Source: Bostrychus sinensis (Eukaryota > Chordata > Actinopteri > Gobiiformes > Eleotridae). From it: 64,000 bases of DNA. The first letter of the stretch is position 1. Each line of letters starts with the position of its first letter. Of the stretch, positions 1-12,200 are shown piece by piece. Location: NCBI GenBank assembly GCA_020698575.1, contig CM036247.1:5020476-5084475 (forward strand). Direction: 5' to 3'. A program made the translations under genes and the position numbers. The notes beneath the pieces were generated by a model that had not been told where the DNA came from, searched no databases, and saw only the letters and a program-made list of their open reading frames with translations.

Positions 1-600
1 TTTTATGAACAAGAGAAGCACTGCAAAAAGAGAGAGCAAAGGTTACATTGTGTTGATTTTAATTTAACTGATTTTAATCTTTTTAAACTTTTATATTCTG
101 CTATATTAAAGATGTATTACTGGTGGTGCTGGTGCACTTCTTATATTCATGTTATATAGTTATCTTCCATCTTGTTCTTTTAATAAAAAAAATATGCCTG
201 TAGCTTTCTTTTAAATCAGTTTTTATCTGGACATCTTCAACCTTCTTTATGACTCTTGTGAATTTTGGTTTGTAGTTTTTGTTCACGTTTGTAGAAGAAC
301 AATAAACCTTTTTACATGATGCACTCTTTATTTATGGTCTGCATGGTATAAAGGCTTATGGTGTTCGCTCTATTTGCAAAACAAGCAGTCATACACGATT
401 TAGTACTGAATCAATAAAACAATGAATGATACATTAATTAAACAAATGCAGCTAACATTAACAGCAAGCAGTTGGCGTTGTTGGCAGGATTGCTCCGAGT
501 GTCTGTTCTATGGATCTTCTTCCAGAGGACTGTGGGCTAAAATTACAACTTTACAAGGATTAAGTATCACAAAAGGAGATAAAAAAGTTAATAGTTAGCT
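1..600. other. AT-rich flank 3' of TLR copy 1, no gene seen
   Basis: I see no exon-like reading frame, RNA gene or clear transposon end here. It is AT-rich and lies downstream of the minus-strand receptor, so it may include its 3' UTR or intergenic sequence. Similarity to the flank of copy 2 begins only near position 600. Confidence 0.4.
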
Positions 601-603
601 ACT

Positions 604-668
604 AAACATTAGCAGTGAGTGGGTTGTAGACTGTTAGCAGCTAAATGTTAGCAGTGAGTGGGTTGTGG
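604..668. repeat. 39-bp tandem repeat 3' of TLR copy 1
   Basis: The motif AGCAGTGAGTGGGTTGT occurs at 611 and again at 650, a period of 39 bp. The same tandem repeat sits at the matching place downstream of copy 2 (about 9201-9279), so it was part of the duplicated unit. It lies just past the last coding exon and may be in the 3' UTR. Confidence 0.6.
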
Positions 669-693
669 TTGTCTCCAGGTTCGTTCCCACTCT

Positions 694-3600
694 CTAACGC
701 TCTGCGAACTTTCTCCCAGAACAGGCGTTATGGCTACGGGCCTGGGTCCAGCTCAGATACGTGCGGCTCTTCACCAGCTTCTTCATGCGGTAGAACGGAC
801 TCAGCTGATTGGACGAGATCTCCTCCAGAAACAACAGGATCAGCACGTCCTTCTGCTCGTCGAACAGACGGAAGCTGCACACACAGGAAATACATGTTAA
901 TGTTAGGATTACAAGTAACACCAAATAATGGATCAGTAACTGCAGGAGGCTAAGTTCTTTACAGCTTTTTAGAGATCTATGTGTGGATTAAATTAAGTCT
1001 ATATCAGATCAAATCCAGGTCTAAACCAGGTCAGATCCACAGACTGTGGTGAGTTCAGTACCTGGCCATCTGTATCTCCCGTGAGCACCACTCGCTCTGC
1101 AGGTAGCGGCGGCTGATCACACACAGAGTCTTCCTGCTGCTGTAGATGGAGTCTGTGATGTTCTCAATGATGGGTTTTCCTGAAACACAACACATCAGAT
1201 CATATTTATACCACATCATACATGACAAATATTGATGTTATATATATTGATGAAGTTCATGGCATAAGGTGGTACGTATGTAAGATGAGTAAAAACAAAT
1301 GATGTGTTTGTAAAACATGAAAATAGATGGAAGAGAAACAAGCTCTTTTAATGTAAAATGTGAAACAGCAGTATCTTGTATTAACAGGTTCTAATGAGGA
1401 ACATAAAACATGATACAGATAAAATGTATTTTTACTCAACTGACCACATTACACTTCTGCATTTTGTAACCGTCAGAAATAACAGTAGTAGTTAAACAAT
1501 AGGGATGTTTCTCATATCTCCCCGACTGTAAAACCAACCCAAGGTGAAGCAGAAATACCTCTAATGCTAACAGAATCAGGCTTATACATGAATGTGAATT
1601 GTGTTAATGCAATATATCATTTTTAGTTTTATTAGTGTAACTAGTGTCAGTAAGGGCATCCATTGTAAACTTTCTGCCAAATCATTATGCAAATCACAGC
1701 ACACTAGTAGGCATAAGATGTTCCCACTAAACCCCAGAGAAAAGTTGAACAGAACAAAAATATGTAATAACGTGATAGTGTAATATTTATTTTCCTGATC
1801 TACGTTTAGATTCACCATCTTGTTTTGAGACTTACAGTCACCTTTTCTCCTAGGCTTTACCAAACAGATTAGTCCTGGCCAACAGCTTTTGGTACTGCTA
1901 GAGAAAAACTTTGCCTTGATGGCTTTTTGTCAAGCGTAGATCTTATGTTTAATAAAGAAACTGTTCTTATCTGTGTACCTGGCTGGAAGTCGCGGTGGTG
2001 CAGACACAGCCTCCATCCTTGTTGTCCTTCCAGTTCAGGCAGTAACTCTCCGTAAACCCAGTCTTCATCGTGAACGTTGTAGGAAACAAATGCGTCGTAG
2101 ATGTGAGGACATCCCTGTCTCCTCTTTTTACTGTCGTAGAGAAATGCCAGGAGGAGGTAGAAGCCGTAGACCAGCTGCCATCGCAGAAAGTGATAGATAA
2201 ACGACGAAAGAAGAGTGAAGAGGACCAAAGCAGAGCTGGATATGAAGCAGAGGAAGCCAGGGAACTCCCAACAAGACTGTACATCAAAGTCCAGCAGGAA
2301 GTGTCCCTCATCAGACAGAGGAGACGAACATCTGTACTGAAAAGCATCAACCACTTGAACTTGTTTGTTTCTGATCACCCACTGAATAAACCCAGCATTT
2401 GAGCAGTTACATGCAAACGGGTTTCCAGATAAGTCGAGGTATTTTAGTGAAGGGAGCGCCTCAAACACTGTCTCATTTATAACCTTCAGCTCATTGTTTA
2501 CCAAGATCAACTTTTCCAGTTTGGTCAAATTGGCCTTAAACAAAAAGTCCAAAGATTTAAGATTGTTGTATGACAAGTCCATAGCTTGTAAGTCTCTGAT
2601 TGGTTGAAACAGTTCCGGACGTGGACTGAACTCGGCACAGTTGATAATTTGGAGAATCATTAAGTGAGGAGTGTAGGAAAACACATCTGATACAGAACTG
2701 TAACAGAAGAATTTGTTTGATGAAAATACTTGTAATTTATCTAAACCTTGCAATAGATATTGTGGTATAATAACAAACTAACCTGTGTTTCAGCGCTGAT
2801 GAACAGCTCCTGCAGTGAAGGCAAATGAAATTTATAGTTTGTGAGTTCAGGCAATCCCTCATAAGCATATAGGTGCATAAAAAGCCCTTCTAATTGTTCC
2901 AAACCATTAAACCTGTCTAGATAAAAAGGCACTGAAAGAATAAGGTTTTTGAGACTGACGAGTCCCTCAAATGCACGAGTATTGATGTCAGCCATTTCTT
3001 TAAATTTTAAATCTAAATCAGTAAGAGATGGCATGCCTTTAAAGGTGCCCCTGTGAAGCCACCCAAGGTTGTTTCCGTTAGCATTTAAAACCAACAAACT
3101 GGGCAAAGTCAAGTCAAAAAAAGGATCCAATTGAAAAATTAAATTGTTTTTTATATGAAGTTCCTTTAGGCTTTGAAGATCTTTAAATGCACAGCTGCTA
3201 AGTTCATCAATCACATTATTATTGAGATTAAGTTCTGTTAATGACATCAAATTAGAAAAAGCTGAACAAGGAAGTCTTTTGATGTAGTTTGCCTCAAGCG
3301 ATAGAAGTGTAAGAGTGGACATGTTTCTGATCGCCTGGGGGACACGAGACAAGAGATTTCCCTCAATGTAAACTCGGGTTAATCGCGTCAACATTCGGAG
3401 TGAGGACTTGTCAAATGGCTAATTGAACTGCCTGAAAGATTTAGGTCTGTAATATTGCTGCACCACTGAAGAAGGGTTTTGTCTAAAAAGGAAATCAGAG
3501 TGATGCTTAAATCTAACCTTTGTAAAGATGGAATCTGACAGGCAAAGTCTAGCAGGCCTATGTTGAGCAACTCACCGTCTATACCTCTGAGAATAAGGAG

Positions 3601-6531
3601 CTCAACAGATTCAACACTTCTGAAAATTAATTGATATACTTCAAATGTAAAACGAGTCATCCACAAGTCCAAACTTTTCAGACTTTTAAGAAAGGCTTTG
3701 TCAGAAACGTCCCATTCAAATTCAAGTCTGATTTCTGACAAATTAAGTGATTCTAACTGAGGAAAAACGTCTGAGTGAACGCTGAACTTCCTCAGTGGGT
3801 TTCCACCAATATCCAGCTTTGTAATGTTCAGAAAAGGAAGTGGAAAATCATCTGACTCAAATGAAGTTAACTGGTTTTCTCCAAGGTCTAAAATCTTTAA
3901 TGATGGGCAGTGTACAAAAATGTTAACAATGTCACTAATTTGTACCAAGTCATTTTTCCATAGATCCAGTTCCTGCAGGTTGTGCAGAGGATCAAACGCA
4001 AACTTGGAAATAGATTTAATGTTGTTTCTACTCAAACCCAAAATCAGCACGTTGGACAGTCCCTTGAACATGTTGTCAGTCAGATTTGTGAGTTTGTTTA
4101 TTCCCAAACTAAGCTCAGTTAAAGCTGATAAATCTGAAAAAGCACAGTCTTCTATGTGTGAAATATAATTTGTTCCCAGCTTGTAAAGTCTCAAGTCTGG
4201 TGAAGCCTGTTAAATCAGTTTGGCTAATTCTCGTAATTAGGTTAAGACTTAGATTTAGATATATTGCATTTTTGGGAATGTCAGTGGGAATGGTATTTAA
4301 CTCTCTTTCGTCACAAACTACTTTTCTTTCATCATCAAATTCAGCAGTGCAGTTCTTTTAAAGAGTAAAACAGTGAAGGACGAGGCAGAAGCAGGAAAAA
4401 CAGAAGTGAGAGAAGAGAACTGCTCTGAGGCTTCATCCTGAGACCGGCTCCTGAGAAAGACACACGAAAAGATAATGTTTTAGTTTTGAAGATGACAGTG
4501 AAGGTCCTCAGTCATAAAATAAAAAGTTAAAAAAGAAAGGCATAATTCTTCTTTCAAGGACCAGGAATTCATTCAGGACTGGAGTCAGAGGGAGAGTCCG
4601 TTCCCCACCTGTGAATAGACCTTCCTGATTGTTTATTGTTAAGGTAAAACTTGTTACATGCAAAACCCCTGGATTATGTAATTTCCTTAAAGCAACATTC
4701 ATTTTCATTTATTCATTCATAAATAAATACATAGATAAATAAAATACAAGCACCTTTAGTTAAATTAAATCACAAAAGCAATAATCTATAATCCTGTCAT
4801 TGTCAAGGAAAATGGCAAATGGAAACAACTACAATGAAGCTGAAAATTATTCATACCCCTGGCAAATTCTGACTTAAAGTTACTTTCATTCAACCAAACA
4901 AGTTTTTTTTTTTTTTCACCAGAAAGGACACAGGCTTCTCCAAAAGATAATAAGACGATGTACAAGAGGTATCACTGTGGAAAAAAAATATTTTTCTCTC
5001 TTCTCTGCTTTTTTTTTAAACATTTGAACAAAAAGTGGCATGTTGGTTGAATGAAAGTAACTTTAAGTCAGAATTTGCCAGGGGTATGAATAATTTTCGG
5101 CTTCATTGTAGTTGTTTCCATTTGCCATTTTCCTTGACAATGACAGGATTATTGGATTATTGCTTTGTGATTTAACTTATGAATAATTTCGTGCTTCACT
5201 GTAAACCTACGTGAGCGGCTAAACTTCTAAAACTCTGAAAGACCCATTGCAGTGTTGCCAACTTAACGCTTTGTCTCTAGAGCAGCAGCGGGCAGTGTTC
5301 ATAACTCCGCCTGTTTCCTCTTCTGTGAGTCGCTTCCATAACATCATATTGTTATGGAATAATTTGTGGTATGTTCCAAATCAGTTTCTTAAATTGTGTA
5401 AAAAGTTATTTATAGGCCATACTTATAAAACTGGCTTATTACTTTTCATAGCCTAGTATTGTGTTGAACGACGTTGGTTCTCCAGAACAGGCTCAGTGCT
5501 TGTGGGAGTAACTTCTGCTCAACCAAATCTTTTACAAAGCGTTACAAGACAGTATTTCTATTAAAGAATTTTGTAGAGCGGGATTAGGGGAGAAACCGTT
5601 ATGAATTTTATAATAATCTTATTAAATTTAGTGTGATGACGTCACTAAGACGCAAATGGCACCATTTGATGATATTTAGAAACTTTTTGAGCAGGATCAA
5701 GCTCCTTCTCCTTGAAAATAGTTGGCAACACTGGACCATTGTGCAAATTAAATCAAGGATCTTAATGATGGAGGTTGATTGTTCCAATGAGAGGAGGCTT
5801 TGTGCCAAAATGACTTACAACCCATTCTTTATAAGTTTGTGAACGGTAAAAGCACAGAGACTGAGTACCCGACCTATTAACTGTAATGATTCCTTCTTTA
5901 GTCCCTGACTGTGGCTGGGGGACATCTGTAGTTTTCTTCAGAGCTGAAGGCGTTCGTCCTCTGGGGTTAATTTCCTTTACCTTTATCTACTTAAGCAGCA
6001 GGGCACACAACAGATCATTCTGACTTTCATTGAAGAATTTAAGGCTTTATTGCTGTACCCACACATTAATAATACGATACATTTGAGCCTGTAGCCAACT
6101 AAACTTGAAATGAACCCAGTGATATTGACATCTCTTGTTGGACAGTTTACAATTAATCACTGCAGAATCTCTTTGTATATATTCTAAAAAAAATAATTAA
6201 ATAATTGCGCAGAGAGAAGTCACACTGAGAACACAGCTGTTGTTTCTTCACTTTCTCTTTCAGCTGAACTGCCCTGGGCTGGAGTCACTGAGATCCAACC
6301 AGCAAGACCAGAAAAACCTTTACCACACTGCAAATATAAAACCCCTAGAAGAACTAACAATAACATCATAAACAAGCTTCTTCTCTGAGTTTAGTGTCAG
6401 TCCAAGCCCTGGTTTAATCCTGTATTTTGTTCTAGATTAATTTTTGTCTACACTATGTTTAAACCCTGGTCTAATTTGGATTTGTGTTATATATTCATGT
6501 ATAATCACTCACCGCTGCTGCTGGATGGCAT
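694..6531 (-). CDS. Toll-like receptor, TLR11 family (TLR22/23-like), copy 1, frameshifted
   Basis: A membrane pattern receptor that would signal through its cytosolic TIR domain. Inferred exons: 6513-6531 (start MPSSSSG), 1979-4450 (signal peptide, LRRs, LRRCT, transmembrane segment, start of TIR), 1062-1179 and 694-874 (rest of TIR). All introns join in a consistent frame with GT-AG ends. Visible marks are the LRR pattern LxxLxLxxN, the cysteine cap CNCSNAG, a hydrophobic span ending before KKRRQG, TIR box 1 YDAFVSYN, box 2 LCLHHRDFQPGKP, and SEWCSREIQ. Compared with copy 2 it has single-base indels near 4356, 4181, 3409, 2775 and 724. The last one destroys the FWEK motif and ends the protein early. 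Either it is a young pseudogene or these are assembly errors in short homopolymers. The family is secure; the exact TLR number is not. Confidence 0.85.
4753..5208. mobile_element. Long-TIR MITE (Tc1/mariner-type ends) in intron 1 of TLR copy 1
   Basis: Two inverted arms flank a short T-rich centre: AAATCACAAAAGCAATAAT on the left is matched by ATTATTGCTTTGTGATTT on the right, and inside lies the core AATTATTCATACCCCTGGC in both orientations. The core alone matches the shorter element at 56769-57052, so the outer arms are an extension or a second nested element. No transposase is present. Confidence 0.7.
5250..5733. mobile_element. hAT-like MITE in intron 1 of TLR copy 1
   Basis: The ends are CAGTGTTGCCAACTT and AGTTGGCAACACTG, a clear terminal inverted repeat. 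The flanks are gacccattg and gaccattg, a near-perfect 8-9 bp target duplication, as hAT elements make. No transposase reading frame is recognisable in the 484 bp. Confidence 0.6.
5734..6512. other. Remainder of intron 1 of TLR copy 1
   Basis: No recognisable coding exon or repeat family. It lies between the MITE and the small first exon and ends at the donor GTGAGTG (minus strand) next to 6513. Confidence 0.5.
6513..6531 (-). CDS. First coding exon of TLR copy 1 (MPSSSSG)
   Basis: The minus strand reads ATG CCA TCC AGC AGC AGC G followed by donor GTGAGTG. It ends in phase 1 and joins exactly to the large exon at 4450 (acceptor TTTCTCAG), giving MPSSSSG and then a second in-frame methionine before the hydrophobic signal segment. 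The same small exon stands before copies 2 and 3, which is the main support for a gene this short. Either methionine could start translation. Confidence 0.7.
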
Positions 6532-7035
6532 CTTGGCTCCGGTCTGGAGAAATTGTGACTTTAGTCGAGTCTGGAGACCCTTTTTGGCCAAGGATGAATA
6601 TAAATAGGAGAAAGAACAATAGAAGTAGGACAATGGACAATAGAAATAGGAAATGGTCAGAGTTTGGTCAGAGCTAGAAATGAGAACTGAGAGGTCAAAA
6701 AGGTCTAGAATGGTCAGACCACCAAAGCTGAAGTGACTTAACATTAAAATATAAAGTGTACATACTTATGTCTGCTGCAGCGTCTTCATTGAACCTCAGA
6801 TAAATTGTGTAGGTTTGTTTGTTTGTTTGTTTGTTAGAACCAGAACTCAAAAATAATGCTTATATTTCAGGATTTTTTGTTTAGTTAAGGTCAAAGAAGA
6901 AAGTAGTATTAGTAAAACGGGAGGAAGAAGACAGCATTCCTTAAAGTCACACGTTGCACCACATACATGAGGAAGTATACTTGAGGAAGTTTACTCAACT
7001 TGTTACAGGCAGATTTTGAACACTGTTGGCAGATT
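6532..7035. other. Region 5' of TLR copy 1, with a GTTT microsatellite
   Basis: Upstream of the first coding exon on the minus strand, so it should contain the promoter, but no TATA box or other site is convincing. A short (GTTT)n tract lies at 6811-6834. Confidence 0.4.
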
Positions 7036-8393
7036 TGGTTGGCAAGGCAAGGGAAGTTTATTTGTACAGCACAATTCATACACAGAGCAATTCAAAGTGC
7101 TTTACAGAAAAAAAAGGCAAATTTAAAAGTACAAAACACAATTAAAACAATAAAATCAAATTTAAAGAGTATAATTAAGAATTAAGAATTTAAAATTAAA
7201 TTAAAAGAGAAGAGTGCAGATAAAACACTTTCACTTGGCATATGCACAGTTAAAAAGAACAGTCTTAAGTCTGGACTTGAACATTGTCAGAGTAGAGGTC
7301 TAACATCGTCAGGGAGACTGTTCCAGAGTTTAGCTGCAGAAAACTGAAACACTGCTTCACTGAGTTTAGTCCGGACTCTGGGACCAGCAGAGACCTGTCC
7401 CTGAGGTTCTCAGAGTCCGAGATGGTTCATATGGGACCAACAGGTCAGAGATGTACTTTGGTGCTAAGCCATGGAGAGACTTGTACACAAGCAGAGATGT
7501 TTTAAAGTCTATTCTCTGAGAAACAGGAAGCCAATGCAGAGACCGGAGGACAGGACTAATATGGTCGTACTTCCTGGTTTTGGTCAGGACCCGAGCAGCA
7601 GCGTTCAGGACGTCCTGCAGCTGTCTCACAGCTCGCTTAGTGAGTCCAGTGAGCAGACCGTTACAGTAGTCCAACCTACTGGAGATGAACACATGAATAA
7701 GTCTCTCTAGGTCTGGTTTTAGACAGTAAACCTTTGATTCTGGCAATGTTTTTTGAGATGGTAAAATGCTGATGATGTTATAGATTTAATGTGACTGCTG
7801 AAGTTCAAGTCAGAGTCCATGATTACCCCGAGATTTCTAACCTGGACTGTAGGTTTTAATGAAAGAGACTCGAGGTGACTACAGACACCTTGTCTTTGTT
7901 TCTGTGGCCAAAGATGATTATTTCAGTCTTGTCTGTGTTTAGCTGGAGAAAGTTGTTTCTCATCCACTCATTGATCTGTTGGATGCAGTGACAGAGTGAA
8001 TCCACAGGTTTATATTCACCTGCTGTCAGTGAGATGTAAATCTGAGTGTCATCTGCATAGTTGTGGTAGGATATGTTATTGCTGCTTATTAATTGGCCTA
8101 AAGGGAGCATGTAAAGATTGAACAAAAGAGGTCCCAGGATGGACCCCTGGGGCACTCCACAGGTCAGGGCCATTTGGTCTGAGACACAGTTACCGATTTC
8201 AACAAAGTACTTCCTGTCTTCAAGATAGGACTTACACCATTTTTAGGGCAGTACCAGAAATACCTACCCAGTCCTCTAATCTTTGTAACAGGATCACATG
8301 GTCAACTGTATCAAAAGCAGCCTCAGATCCAGCAGAACTAAGACAGAGACTTTGCCTGTGTCGGTGTTCAGGCGGATGTCATTAGTTTCCACT
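7036..8393 (-). mobile_element. 5'-truncated L2/CR1-like LINE, minus strand
   Basis: Reverse-transcriptase remains are read on the minus strand: GVPQGSILGPLLF and YHNYADDTQIYIS (the catalytic YADD box) at 7856-8173, then the typical C-terminal stretch with SRLDYCNGLL, AAARVLTKTRKYDHI and LHWLPV at 7366-7746. Frames are broken between these parts. The 3' end near 7036 carries an AATAAA on the minus strand. This is a dead copy. Confidence 0.85.
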
Positions 8394-9200
8394 CAACTGG
8401 GCTTTTTTTGAACACCTTAGGTTGAAAATGAGTTGGTTTATAAAATTTGGACTGCTTTTTGGGGAAGTATTCTGGAGTAAATGCAAACAAAACAGTTGTC
8501 ATTTTATGGTAAACAAAGTAGAAATACACTTGAATACAAACTGCTGTGCTTCACGATAACTTTTGTTCATTTGTTTTTAAAAGGAGATAAATCTGTTCCA
8601 CATCATTAGGAGTGGTGTGAGAGTGTGGATATTTTTTATTTGGATTTAGTTTTTTGGTTGCTGATATAAGAACCTTTTGGTAATATTTATGCTTTCAAGA
8701 CTGAAGTGCATATTTTAAAATGTCACTATTTCTTACCCACTGTTGTTTTGATCATTTTATTGTTTTATCTTTTGATATTACAACTTGTCTCTTGTCATTT
8801 TGTCTCCATCAAAACCAACTGGAAAATGACTGACTACATTTATCAGACCAAAGCCGCAGGGTTCCCCTCGTGTCCATCGTCTAACATGGGTCAAATGTGC
8901 TCCAACAATTGAAGAAAACATTGCCAAAGATGTTACTGAGTTTATTGCTAAATGTTTATTCTGACATAAGTACAGAATATAAGCTGTTATTCTTCATTTA
9001 TTATATTTGTAAAGAAGCATTCTAGGCAACACTGCAAAAACATATCAAAAGAATTACATAGATTTCTGTGTACATTGCCAAAACACAACAAAGCCATCTC
9101 AAGGACAGAACCTAACATAACCCCATGACACAGATCAAAGCAAAGTTAGATTGGCGTTGTCTGCAGGATAAATTCCATTCTCTATTTTCTGGAGATTGCT
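8394..9200. other. Intergenic spacer between TLR copies 1 and 2
   Basis: AT-rich, with no recognised gene or transposon end. It separates the LINE from the 3' tandem repeat of copy 2. Confidence 0.4.
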
Positions 9201-9279
9201 GACTGTTAGCAGCTAAATGTTAGCAGTGAGTGAGTTGTAGACTGTTAGCAGCTAAATGTTAGCAGTGAGTGGGTTGTGG
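9201..9279. repeat. 39-bp tandem repeat 3' of TLR copy 2
   Basis: Two units of the same 39-bp sequence that follows copy 1, with AGCAGTGAGTG at about 9222 and 9261. One unit reads TGAGTGAGTTG instead of TGAGTGGGTTG. Confidence 0.6.
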
Positions 9280-12200
9280 TTGTCTCCAGGTTCGTTCCCA
9301 CTCTCTAAGGCTCTGCGAACTTTCTCCCAGAACAGGGCGTTATGGCTCCGGGCCTGGGTCCAGCTCAGATACGTGCGGCTCTTCACCAGCTTCCTCATGC
9401 GGTAGAACGGACTCAGCTGATTGGACGAGATCTCCTCCAGAAACAACAGGATCAGCACGTCCTTCTGCTCGTCGAACAGACGGAAGCTGCACACACAGGA
9501 AATACATGTTAATGTTAGGAATACAAGTAACACCAAATAATGAATCAGTAACTGCAGGAGGCTAAGTTCTTTACAGCTTTTTAGAGATCTATGTGTGGAT
9601 TAAATTAAGTCTATATCAGATCAAATCCAGGTCTAAACCAGGTCAGATCCACAGACTGTGGTGAGTTCAGGACCTGGCCATCTGTATCTCCCGTGAGCAC
9701 CACTCGCTCTGCAGGTAGCGGCGGCTGATCACACACAGAGTCTTCCTGCTGCTGTAGATGGAGTCTGTGATGTTCTCAATGATGGGTTTTCCTGAAACAC
9801 AACACATCAGATCATATTTATACCACATCATACATGACAAATATTGATGTTATATATATTGATGAAGTTCATGGCATAAGGTGGTACAGTATGTAAGATG
9901 AGTAAAAACAAATGATGTGTTTGTAAAACATGAAAATAGATGGAAGAGAAACAAGCTCTTTTAATGTAAAATGTGAAACAGCAGTATCTTGTATTAACAG
10001 GTTCTAATGAGGAACATAAAACATGATACAGATAAAATGTATTTTTACTCAACTGACCACATTACACTTCTGCATTTTGTAACCGTCAGAAATAACAGTA
10101 GTAGTTAAACAATAGGGATGTTTCTCATATCTCCCCGACTGTAAAACCAACCCAAGGTGAAGCAGAAATACCTCTAATGCTAACAGAATCAGGCTTATAC
10201 ATGAATGTGAATTGTGTTAATGCAATATATCATTTTTAGTTTTATTAGTGTAACTAGTGTCAGTAAGGGCATCCATTGTAAACTTTCTGCCAAATCATTA
10301 TGCAAATCACAGCACACTAGTAGGCATAAGATGTTCCAGTAAACCCCAGAGAAAAGTTGAACGGAACAAAAATATGTAATAACGTGATAGTGTAATATTT
10401 ATTTTTCCTGATCTACGTTTAGATTCACCATCTTGTTTTGAGACTTACAGTCACCTTTTCTCCTAGGCTTTACCAAACAGATTAGTCCTGGCCAACAGCT
10501 TTTGGTACTGCTAGAGAAAAACTTTGCCTTGATGGCTTTTTGTCAAGCGTAGATCTTATGTTTAATAAAGAAACTGTTCTTATCTGTGTACCTGGCTGGA
10601 AGTCGCGGTGGTGCAGACACAGCCTCCATCCTTGTTGTCCTTCCAGTTCAGGCAGTAACTCTCCGTAAACCCAGTCTTCATCGTGAACGTTGTAGGAAAC
10701 AAATGCGTCGTAGATGTGAGGACATCCCTGTCTCCTCTTTTTACTGTCGTAGAGAAATGCCAGGAGGAGGTAGAAGCCGTAGACCAGCTGCCATCGCAGA
10801 AAGTGATAGATAAACGACGAAAGAAGAGTGAAGAGGACCAAAGCAGAGCTGGATATGAAGCAGAGGAAGCCAGGGAACTCCCAACAAGACTGTACATCAA
10901 AGTCCAGCAGGAAGTGTCCATCCTCAGACAGAGGAGACGAACATCTGTACTGAAAAGCATCAACCACTTGAACTTGTTTGTTTCTGATCGCCCACTGAAT
11001 AAACCCAGCATTTGAGCAGTTACACACAAACGGGTTTCCAGATAAGTCGAGGTATTTTAGTGAAGGGAGCGCCTCAAACACTGTCTCATTTATAACCTTC
11101 AGCTCATTGTTTACCAAGATCAACTTTTCCAGTTTGGTCAAATTGGCCTTAAACAAAAAGTCCAAAGATTTAAGATTGTTGTATGACAAGTCCATAGCTT
11201 GTAAGTCTCTGATTGGTTGAAACAGTTCCGGACGTGGACTGAACTCGGCACAGTTGATAATTTGGAGAATCATTAAGTGAGGAGTGTAGGAAAACACATC
11301 TGATACAGAACTGTAACAGAAGAATTTGTTTGATGAAAATACTTTGTAATTTATCTAAACCTTGCAATAGATATTGTGGTATAATAACAAAACTAACCTG
11401 TGTTTCAGCGCTGATGAACAGCTCCTGCAGTGAAGGCAAATGAAATTATAGTTTGTGAGTTCAGGCAATCCCTCATAAGCATATAGGTGCATAAAAAGCC
11501 CTTCTAATTGTTCCAAACCATTAAACCTGTCTAGATAAAAAGGCACTGAAAGAATAAGGTTTTTGAGACTGACGAGTCCCTCAAATGCACGAGTATTGAT
11601 GTCAGCCATTTCTTTAAATTTTAAATCTAAATCAGTAAGAGATGGCATGCCTTTAAAGGTGCCCCTGTGAAGCCACCCAAGGTTGTTTCCGTTAGCATTT
11701 AAAACCAACAAACTGGGCAAAGTCAAGTCAAAAAAGGATCCAATTGAAAAATTAAATTGTTTTTTATATGAAGTTCCTTTAGGCTTTGAAGATCTTTAAA
11801 TGCACAGCTGCTAAGTTCATCAATCACATTATTATTGAGATTAAGTTCTGTTAATGACATCAAATTAGAAAAAGCTGAACAAGGAAGTCTTTTGATGTAG
11901 TTTGCCTCAAGCGATAGAAGTGTAAGAGTGGACATGTTTCTGATCGCCTGGGGGACACGAGACAAGAGATTTCCCTCAATGTAAACTCGGGTTAATCGCG
12001 TCAACATTCGGAGTGAGGACTTAGTCAAATGGCTAATTGAACTGCCTGAAAGATTTAGGTCTGTAATATTGCTGCACCACTGAAGAAGGGTTTTGTCTAA
12101 AAAGGAAATCAGAGTGATGCTTAAATCTAACCTTTGTAAAGATGGAATCTGACAGGCAAAGTCTAGCAGGCCTATGTTGAGCAACTCACCGTCTATACCT

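Noticed and set aside
1973..2402. Plus-strand open frames of 75-110 codons opposite the TLR exon, repeated at 10586-11015
   Set aside because: They are antisense shadows of the conserved TIR-coding exon; their conservation follows from the minus-strand gene.
2741..3394. Treating breaks in TLR copy 1 as extra introns
   Set aside because: Copy 2 reads through the same places with a one-base difference, and no GT-AG pair fits.
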